Assembly: GCA_021154885.1 (NCBI GenBank)
Contig: JAJKHS010000090.1
Coordinates: 1-38,729 of the forward strand
Origin: Thermoanaerobaculum sp.
GTDB taxonomy: Bacteria > Acidobacteriota > Thermoanaerobaculia > Multivoradales > UBA5704
DNA: 38,729 bases
Direction: 5' to 3'
The position numbers and the translations under genes are program-made. Below the pieces are notes generated by a model that did no database searches, was not told the DNA's origin, and saw only the letters and a program-made list of their open reading frames with translations. Of this stretch, positions 33,288 through 38,729 are shown one piece after another. How positions within the stretch are numbered: the stretch's first letter is position 1; each line of letters begins with the position of its first letter.

Positions 33288-33566
33288 TTACCGCGGCGGG
33301 GTGACGGAGACCTCGGGGACCTTGATGTCCTTCTTCTTGGTCTTCACGGTCACGTCGGTGGGAACTTCGATCTGCTTCGTTTCCGTCTTCACGTCGACCT
33401 TCGGTCCCTTGACGTCGTACTTGGGAACCTGGCCGCCCTTGACATCCACTTCGGGCATCTTACCGTCCTGCGTCTTGGTGACCTTGCAACCGGTCGCGGA
33501 GACCGTCAGCAGGGCCGCGCTCAACAGAAACGGCAGGGCCGCTTTCTTTCGGTTGATACGGACCAT
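33288..33566 (-). CDS. small repetitive putative lipoprotein
   Basis: A 92-residue precursor. The signal LLSAALLTVSATGC ends in a lipobox-like SATGC (Cys27). The mature part is almost all Val/Lys/Asp repeats such as MPEVDVKGGQVPKYDVKGPK and VDVKTETKQIEVPTDV, about ten residues each, suggesting a beta-strand fibre. It recalls the MPxVDVKGPK repeats of the eukaryotic AHNAK protein, probably by convergence. GGAGGAGG lies a few bases before the ATG at 33566. It stands alone between the M14 operon and the 33690 gene. The function is unknown; a surface or envelope role is an inference. Confidence 0.7.
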   Translation of the reverse strand: MVRINRKKAALPFLLSAALLTVSATGCKVTKTQDGKMPEVDVKGGQVPKYDVKGPKVDVKTETKQIEVPTDVTVKTKKKDIKVPEVSVTPPR

Positions 33567-33689
33567 GAGGAACCTCCTCCTTTTCGTTGAACTATGCTCC
33601 ATTCGGCTCGTGCTTTGACTGCCAGACGAAGAGGAGGAAATGCAAGGTCCATTCCATGATCGATCCCCGAGGAGGCTTTCGCTCGCGGG

Positions 33690-34310
33690 TCAAGACCGGG
33701 CCCGGCGGCGCGGCGCGTCGAGGGTGACGTAGTCGAGCTCCCGCCCCTCCCGGGCCGCCCGCAGCATCATGGCGCCGCGCTGCATGTCGCCCGCGCCAGC
33801 AAAGTCGCGGGGGAAGAGGAGACGGTCCCCGAAGACCGGCGCCAGGAGGTCCAGGTACTTGCCCGTCGCCACGCTGCCGAGGAGGACTACCCGGGCCGGC
33901 TCCGGCATCACCTCCCGGAGCTGCCGGGCGTGGGCGCTCAGGGGCTCGCAGTAGTCGGGGTTCTTGAGGTCGACCGGCGTGCGAAGGGTCGCCAGGCGCT
34001 CGCGGGTGAGCCGCCAGTCGGGCGGCACCAGCCCGACGCCAGGGGCGATCACCAGGATGCCGTCGTCCTCCGTGCCGGCCGCGAGGGCCGGCGGCGGCGT
34101 CGCGAAACGGCGGGCATAGGCCATCTTGCCGCGGAAATAGAGGGAGCTCATGAAGCTGAAGGCGTCCGCGATGGGCACCCCTTCGGCGCTGCGGTAGCGT
34201 ACGGCAGCCTCGAAGCCGGCCCGCGGCGAGGTGAGCTGCCCGGCCCGCACCCCCGTCAAGCTCGCGGGGGAGAGGAGGAACACCGTGGGCGCGCGGTTCT
34301 CGATTCCCAT
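33690..34310 (-). CDS. conserved hypothetical protein, 206 aa
   Basis: I do not recognise this family. The 206 residues are mixed alpha/beta. Residues 130-160 (LREVMPEPARVVLLGSVATGKYLDLLAPVFG) look like a strand-loop-helix nucleotide or phosphate-binding element, although no classical Walker A is present (GSVATGK lacks the GxxxxGKT spacing). FSFMSSLYFRGKMAYARRF is another conserved-looking patch. No signal peptide. The start ATG has no Shine-Dalgarno. It is 64 bases downstream of the epoxide-hydrolase-like gene, on the same strand, so they may share a transcript. Confidence 0.65.
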   Translation of the reverse strand: MGIENRAPTVFLLSPASLTGVRAGQLTSPRAGFEAAVRYRSAEGVPIADAFSFMSSLYFRGKMAYARRFATPPPALAAGTEDDGILVIAPGVGLVPPDWRLTRERLATLRTPVDLKNPDYCEPLSAHARQLREVMPEPARVVLLGSVATGKYLDLLAPVFGDRLLFPRDFAGAGDMQRGAMMLRAAREGRELDYVTLDAPRRRARS

Positions 34311-34373
34311 ACCGTATACTCACAACGGCGGGCCGGCGTCGCGCATTCCCGGAATCTCCCGGGTTGAGGCCCC

Positions 34374-35240
34374 TCACCGGAGGAAATCGAGCAGCAGCCG
34401 GTTCACCCTCTCCGGCTCCTCGTGCTGCACCCAGTGGGTGGCCTCGGGGATCAGCTCCAGGCGGCCGTGGTCGCAGAGGGCGAGGCTGGGCATGGCCATC
34501 TCCTGACCGAGAAAACGGTCCTGCGTCCCCCAGATCAGCAGAGTGGGGACGGCGACGCGGGGGCTCTCCGGCCGCCGGGGCCGGGCGCGCAGGCCGGCGC
34601 GGTACCAGTGGATCATGGAGCGCATGGCGTGGGCTTGAGCCCAGGCCTCTTTGTAGCGGGCGACGTCCTCGTCGCTGAAGGTGTCCGGCCGGCTGGAGCT
34701 TCGCAGACTCTTCTCGGCGTATGCGAAATCGTTCCGGGAGAAGACGTGCTCGGGGAGCCAGGGGAGCTGGAACCAGAACATGTAGCGGCTCTTCTTCCGC
34801 TGCACGGAGCTGTGCCACAGGGTCTGCTGCATCACCAGCGGATGGGGGATGTTGAGCACCGCCAGACGCTCGAGCCGCTGCGGATACCGGATCCCCAGCC
34901 ACCACCCGACCACGCCGCCCCAGTCGTGGCCCACGACGCGGGCCTTCTCGACGCCCGCCCCGTCGATCATTGCCACCACGTCGCGGGCCAGGAGGTCGAG
35001 GTTGTAGGAGGAGACGCGCCGCGGCTTGCCGCTGAGGTTGTAGCCCCGCTGGTCGGGCACCAGGACGCGGTAGCCCGCGGCGGCCAGCGGACCGATCTGA
35101 TGACGCCAGCCGTACCAGAACTCCGGGAAGCCGTGGAGGAGGACGAGGAGGGGGCCGTCCTCGGGTCCGGCCTCGACGGCGTGCAGGCGGACGCCGTTGG
35201 CGGCGAGGGTGCGGTGGCGGATCTCGGGTTCCAGGTCCAT
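34374..35240 (-). CDS. epoxide-hydrolase-like alpha/beta hydrolase
   Basis: A 288-residue hydrolase with the soluble epoxide hydrolase pattern. HGFPEFWYGW at 36-45 forms the oxyanion hole, the nucleophile is Asp106 in GHDWGG, and the acid/base pair is Asp in WGTQDRFL and His in ATHWVQHEEPERVN. An Asp nucleophile rather than Ser supports epoxide hydrolase or haloalkane dehalogenase chemistry; the PEFWYGW phrase favours the former. A helical lid (about 140-225) is rich in Trp and Tyr. GGGAGGGGGG precedes the ATG. It lies 30 bases downstream of the LanC-like gene, so the two are probably cotranscribed. Confidence 0.88.
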   Translation of the reverse strand: MDLEPEIRHRTLAANGVRLHAVEAGPEDGPLLVLLHGFPEFWYGWRHQIGPLAAAGYRVLVPDQRGYNLSGKPRRVSSYNLDLLARDVVAMIDGAGVEKARVVGHDWGGVVGWWLGIRYPQRLERLAVLNIPHPLVMQQTLWHSSVQRKKSRYMFWFQLPWLPEHVFSRNDFAYAEKSLRSSSRPDTFSDEDVARYKEAWAQAHAMRSMIHWYRAGLRARPRRPESPRVAVPTLLIWGTQDRFLGQEMAMPSLALCDHGRLELIPEATHWVQHEEPERVNRLLLDFLR

Positions 35241-35270
35241 GTCCCCCCTCCCTGCCGGGCGTCCGGGCGC

Positions 35271-36539
35271 TCAGCGATCGACCGTCCGGACCGAGAGGGT
35301 CAGGATGCGGTCCCAGGCGGGCTCGACGTTGGAGAGGGCGCCGAGGAGGGCGAGGCCGACCCCAGCGGTCCCCTCCAGGAAGCCCGAATCGTCCCGCCAG
35401 CCGAGCTCGTCGGGCCCGCCGATCACGCCCCAGGCGCGGTAGCCGCCGATCCCCTGGCCCGGCTCCCGGAAGGCGAGGGTGCGCTCGAACCAGAAGCGGG
35501 CGGCCTCCCCGAGCCGCTCCTCGCCGGTGGTGTGGTACATGCGGTTGAAGAGGTGGCCGAGCCCCGCGGCGCCGTGGCAGATGCCGGCGTCACGGATGCC
35601 GGAGGTCGGCCCCGTGCGTTCGGCGGCGGCGAGGGCGACCTCCAGGGCCGCTCGTTCCCAGGCGGGCTCGCCGGCGGCGCGGGCGGCGGCGAGCAGGGCC
35701 GCGGCCACACCGGGATCGCCGTAGCACCAGGCGAGGCGGGAGGCGGAGGGCGGCTCCCAGGGCGCATAGGCGGTGCTGAAGCAGGAGCCCACGGACGGCT
35801 CCTGGCGGCGGGCCAGCAGGAAGCGCACGGAATCGTGGAGCAGCGGCCCCGCCTTCTCGACCCCTGCGGCGGCGGCGCCGGCGAGCACGGCGACGACCGC
35901 GGGCAGGCCGTGGGCCACGCCGAGGTTGTAGTTGCCGCGCGGGTGGTACTCGCGCTGCCAATCCGGCAGCTCCTCGGGGCGGGTGAACCAGGCGGCCCCC
36001 TCTTCGCTGATGTCGGCCCTCTCGGACAGGCGGTCGACGATGCTCGTGAGCAGGCTCACCGCCGCCGGCCGGGGGAGGCGCTCCAGGGCGTAGACGGCCA
36101 GGCCCACCAGGCCGGTGATCAGGTCGTAGTCGCCCGGCCAGGGGGAGCGCTGGAGAGGGATGGCGAGCGCCTCGTCGATCTCCTCGACCGGGTCGTCCTC
36201 GTCCCCCTCGTCCTCGAACAGGCGGCCGCGGAGGTGCTCCATGGTCCAGGCCACGCCGGCGAAGCCGGTGTAGAGGTTGGGCGGCAGGGGCTGCACCGCC
36301 AGCGTCTCCGCCGCCTGCTCGACGAGCTGCGCCGCCCGCTCGGCGGCGGCCTCATCGCCGGTATCGAGGGCGAGGTAGGTGTAGAACAGCGCCTCGCCGG
36401 ACTGGCCGCCGGCGATCGAGGACGACCGGGCGCCCTCAGGGGAGACGGTGGACTCCAGTGCGGCGGCGATCTCCTGGATACTCTGGCGGGCCTGCGTCGC
36501 GAGGTCTCCTTGCAACAGGGGCTTCCATTCAGTGCTCAT
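35271..36539 (-). CDS. LanC-like (lanthionine synthetase C family) protein
   Basis: A 422-residue alpha/alpha-barrel LanC-like protein. The zinc ligands Cys272 (WCYGDPG), Cys321 and His322 (ICHGAAG) are all present, as are the expected acid/base residues Asp138 (GDYDLITG) and His210 (VAHGLP). LanC enzymes close thioether rings in lanthipeptides by adding Cys to dehydrated Ser/Thr. No LanB/LanM dehydratase, precursor or transporter is in the window, so it may act on other substrates or be an orphan cyclase. It is divergent from the metallopeptidase gene at 36606. No clear Shine-Dalgarno is visible before the ATG at 36539. Confidence 0.9.
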   Translation of the reverse strand: MSTEWKPLLQGDLATQARQSIQEIAAALESTVSPEGARSSSIAGGQSGEALFYTYLALDTGDEAAAERAAQLVEQAAETLAVQPLPPNLYTGFAGVAWTMEHLRGRLFEDEGDEDDPVEEIDEALAIPLQRSPWPGDYDLITGLVGLAVYALERLPRPAAVSLLTSIVDRLSERADISEEGAAWFTRPEELPDWQREYHPRGNYNLGVAHGLPAVVAVLAGAAAAGVEKAGPLLHDSVRFLLARRQEPSVGSCFSTAYAPWEPPSASRLAWCYGDPGVAAALLAAARAAGEPAWERAALEVALAAAERTGPTSGIRDAGICHGAAGLGHLFNRMYHTTGEERLGEAARFWFERTLAFREPGQGIGGYRAWGVIGGPDELGWRDDSGFLEGTAGVGLALLGALSNVEPAWDRILTLSVRTVDR

Positions 36540-36592
36540 GGCAGGGGATTCTGCCTCAAGTCGGGGCCGGGTGTCCCGCTTTGTTGTCCCGC

Positions 36593-36598
36593 TATAAT
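36593..36598 (+). promoter_or_regulatory. consensus -10 box of a leaderless transcript
   Basis: TATAAT is a perfect -10 match and ends seven bases before the ATG at 36606, where the transcript would therefore begin. There is no Shine-Dalgarno. A good -35 is not evident. Confidence 0.55.
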
Positions 36599-36605
36599 CA
36601 TCCCG

Positions 36606-37970
36606 ATGTCCTTCGAGTCTTTCCGGCGCGCTCTCCCGTCCCTCGTCCTTCTCCTCCTGGCCGGCGCCGGTCTGGCGGCGGCGCCGAAGCCCGCCGCGCC
36701 GCTGCCGGAGGGGGTGGTCCCCCTGCCCGCCGCGGGCGCGCAGCACATGCAGACCCTGCTGGCGGCGGCGGAGAAGTACCGGGGGCTCCACGCCCGCGCG
36801 CCCATCCCCGCCGGCAGCCTGGACGAGGTGGAGCTGAAAAAGAAGCTGCTGGAGACGATGCGGCAGCATCTGAAGCCGGAGTCGCTGCGGGCGGCCGAGG
36901 AGAGCCTGAAGGCGTTCGGCCTCATCCCCGAGACCCTGGACCTGGGCAAGTACCTTCCCGAACTGCTGACCAGCCAGGTGGCCGGCTACTACGATACCGA
37001 GCGCAAATACCTCGCCATGGTGCGGCGGGGCGGCGGCGTTGCGGGGAAAGAGGGGGATGGGGATGGCAACGACGACATGGTGCTCGTCCACGAGCTGACC
37101 CACGCCCTCCAGGACCAGAGCTTCGACCTGGAGAAGCTGGAGAAGGACGACGATCCGCTCTCCGACGCCGGCACCGCCGTGACCGCCCTCGTGGAGGGGG
37201 ATGCCACCCTGACCATGATCGACGTTCAGGCGCAGGCGAGCCTCGAAAACGCGCCCGGCGCAGACCAACTGATCTCCTCGCTGCTGGGCGACCCCGAAAA
37301 GCTCGCGCAGGCGATGCCCGACCTGCCGGGCGCCGACCAGTTCGCGCGGGCGCCGGAGTGGCTGCGGGACAATTTGCTCTTCGGCTATCTCCAGGGCATG
37401 ACCTTCTGCATGAGCGTCCGCAGCCGGGGCGGCCAGAAGCTCCTGGACTATGCCTTCAGGACCGATCCGCCCCGCTCGACCGAGCAGATCCTGCACCCCG
37501 GGAAGTGGCACACCCGCCGCGACGATCCCGTCGTCGTCCGTCTCCCCGACCTCGCGGCGGACCTCCCGGGGTATCGCAAGGCGGCCGAGGGAGTGATGGG
37601 CGAGCTGAGCATCCGCAGCCTGCTGCACGGGGGAGGCGCAGACCGGGCGCGTGCCGTCGTGGCGGCGGAGGGTTGGGGCGGCGACCGCTTCGCCGTCTAC
37701 GAGAAGAAGGAAGGCGGGCGGTTGCTGGTGTGGGTCAGCGAGTGGGACACCGAGGCGGACGCGCAGGAGTTCCAGGCGACCCTCGCGAGTCCGGGGAGCG
37801 GCTGGCAGGTGGCGGGCGTGGCGCCCCGGCGCGTGGTGGCGATCCGTGGCGACCTCGCGAACGAGCGGCGGGAGGCGGTCCGCGCCAGGCTGGCGGCCGC
37901 CCCCGCGGAGCGGCCTGCCAACCGCGACGTGGACCTGGTGGCGATCGGGGCGAAGCCCGCGTCGCGCTAG
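36606..37970 (+). CDS. secreted HExxH zinc metalloprotease
   Basis: A 454-residue exported protein with a signal peptide (about 1-25, SLVLLLLAGAGLAAA). The zinc motif HELTHALQDQ (His162, Glu163, His166) and a later VEGDATLTM (Glu197) suggest a gluzincin-type peptidase. The other residues are a helical scaffold (LKPESLRAAEESLKAFG, LLTSQVAGYYDTERKYL) and a C-terminal alpha/beta part. I know no precise family. Its ATG lies seven bases after a TATAAT. It is divergent from the LanC-like gene (66 bases) and ends in a CTAG shared with the convergent DUF2383 gene. Confidence 0.88.
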   Translation: MSFESFRRALPSLVLLLLAGAGLAAAPKPAAPLPEGVVPLPAAGAQHMQTLLAAAEKYRGLHARAPIPAGSLDEVELKKKLLETMRQHLKPESLRAAEESLKAFGLIPETLDLGKYLPELLTSQVAGYYDTERKYLAMVRRGGGVAGKEGDGDGNDDMVLVHELTHALQDQSFDLEKLEKDDDPLSDAGTAVTALVEGDATLTMIDVQAQASLENAPGADQLISSLLGDPEKLAQAMPDLPGADQFARAPEWLRDNLLFGYLQGMTFCMSVRSRGGQKLLDYAFRTDPPRSTEQILHPGKWHTRRDDPVVVRLPDLAADLPGYRKAAEGVMGELSIRSLLHGGGADRARAVVAAEGWGGDRFAVYEKKEGGRLLVWVSEWDTEADAQEFQATLASPGSGWQVAGVAPRRVVAIRGDLANERREAVRARLAAAPAERPANRDVDLVAIGAKPASR

Positions 37971-38425
37971 GCCTGGGAGATCAGCCGGTCGAGGACCGGG
38001 ACGTGCTGGCGCTGCTTCTCGATCAGACCGCGGATGAGGGTCTGGCAGTCGGCCGGCAGGTTCTTGTCCTCCAGGGCGTCCTGGTAGTCCTTGAGGCCGT
38101 GCTCCTCCCCCTCCTTGAGGGCCTTCAGGGCGGCGGCGTTGCCGAGCAGCTTCGCCGTGCCCTGCACGAGCTTGGCCCAGGCGCCCCAGGGGCCGGAGCC
38201 CTCGGAGGGCTTGCCGCCGTGCTGCTCGATGTGGTGCCACAGCTTGTCGGCGGCGTCGCGGTGGTCGAGCTGGAAGCGCTCCAGATCGGCGGCTCCCGGC
38301 TCGCCCGGAGCAACCTTCTCGCGCGCCTGGCGGTAGGTCTCGATAGCGGACATCTCACCGCGCAGCAGGCTGTTGAGGGCGCTCACGTCGGTGGTGGGGG
38401 TTGTGGTGGTGGTCGTCGTCGCCAT
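37967..38425 (-). CDS. DUF2383 (PA2169-type) four-helix-bundle protein
   Basis: A 152-residue ferritin-like helical protein. A Thr-rich start (MATTTTTTTPTTDVS) leads into LNSLLRGEMSAIETYRQAREK, then LERFQLDHRDAADKLWHHIEQHGG, both characteristic of DUF2383; two further helices end LIEKQRQHVPVLDRLISQA. Glu/His residues on the helices could hold metals. Homologues are usually stress-induced and of unknown role. GAGGAG precedes the ATG at 38425. Its stop overlaps the peptidase stop in the CTAG at 37967-37970. Confidence 0.88.
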   Translation of the reverse strand: MATTTTTTTPTTDVSALNSLLRGEMSAIETYRQAREKVAPGEPGAADLERFQLDHRDAADKLWHHIEQHGGKPSEGSGPWGAWAKLVQGTAKLLGNAAALKALKEGEEHGLKDYQDALEDKNLPADCQTLIRGLIEKQRQHVPVLDRLISQA

Positions 38426-38624
38426 GGTTGAATTCTCCTCTGAAGTATTTACGAAGTGCCGGGGGCCTTGGACAGCCCGCATCCTCCCATGGTGCAAGGC
38501 ATGTGCCGCATCGGGGGGGTTGGCCCGGAGCTTCAGCCGGGGTTAAACTCATGCCGTTACACACATCCTTGCCAGTCTATGCGGCCCTGCCCTTCGAAGC
38601 CTCACCCCCGGCCCCTCCCCTGTC

Positions 38625-38728
38625 CCCCCTCCCGCCCCCTCGCCACCCCCCTCCCCGGGAGAGGGGAACCCGGTTGGAGCGACCTTGCTGGTCTCCCTCT
38701 TCTCCCGGTGAGGGGGGTTGGGAGGGGG
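38625..38728. repeat. large C/G-rich imperfect inverted repeat
   Basis: The left arm (38625-38644, CCCCCTCCCGCCCCCTCGCC) matches the complement of the right arm (38707-38728), which runs GGTGAGGGGGGTTGGGAGGG, with few mismatches. Inner parts also pair (CCTCCCCGGGAGAGG). This strand-asymmetric C-run then G-run hairpin resembles intergenic repeat elements found in many copies in high-GC genomes. It reaches the window edge. The remaining bases after the DUF2383 gene (38426-38624) hold no gene that I can see. Confidence 0.6.
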
Positions 38729-38729
38729 C

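Overview
The window is a GC-rich stretch of a bacterial chromosome. It is densely packed, with about 36 protein genes, one tRNA-Leu and no rRNA, phage, transposase or CRISPR array. The gene mix suggests an Acidobacteriota-type organism, perhaps Thermoanaerobaculia: many secreted zinc peptidases, a DUF885 protein, a DUF6526 protein, a one-sigma ECF operon whose partner ends in a TPGGTRIIW tail, a YfhO-like membrane protein, and TPR proteins with small secreted peptides. This placement is inference from gene content; no marker gene was compared.

Layout. 1-3.5 kb: tRNA-Leu(GAG), an unknown protein, an exported cyclophilin, a MobA-type protein, a DUF971 protein and an aminotransferase. 3.5-6.6 kb: a Crp/Fnr regulator overlapped by the C-terminal end of a large YfhO-like membrane protein. 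6.8-8.5 kb: a tiny secreted peptide with a duplicated NGASIDP motif, a strong terminator, then a TPR protein. 8.6-11.8 kb (minus strand): an ECF sigma factor, a membrane-anchored partner, a secretin-like periplasmic protein and an exported alpha/beta hydrolase. 11.86-12.11 kb: a degenerate 21-bp tandem repeat array. 12.1-15.3 kb: a ClpX-like AAA+ ATPase followed by an HExxH metallopeptidase. 15.5-18.6 kb: a HicB-like/HicA-like tail-to-tail pair and a UvrD/PcrA helicase with an altered motif III. 18.6-22.3 kb: an antitoxin-like remnant, a six-cysteine secreted peptide, DinB, a PaaZ/BoxD-type aldehyde dehydrogenase and an unknown helical protein. 22.5-25.2 kb: a two-gene membrane/periplasm unit rich in His and Met. 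25.2-29.2 kb: an iron alcohol dehydrogenase, DUF885, DUF937 and DUF6526. 29.3-33.1 kb: tandem M14 peptidases, one apparently intact and one with its zinc site lost. 33.3-38.4 kb: a repetitive lipoprotein, an unknown protein, an epoxide-hydrolase-like enzyme, a LanC-like protein, a secreted HExxH protein and a DUF2383 four-helix protein. The window ends in a C/G-rich inverted repeat.

The best candidates for undescribed biology are the ClpX-like/metallopeptidase pair, the 21-bp array between that pair and the ECF operon, the secreted-peptide/TPR pair, the defensin-patterned peptide, the His/Met-rich membrane pair, and the active/inactive M14 pair. Several genes have a TAnnnT box 6-11 nt before the start codon and no Shine-Dalgarno, suggesting leaderless transcripts. 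All functions are read from sequence motifs without database searches.
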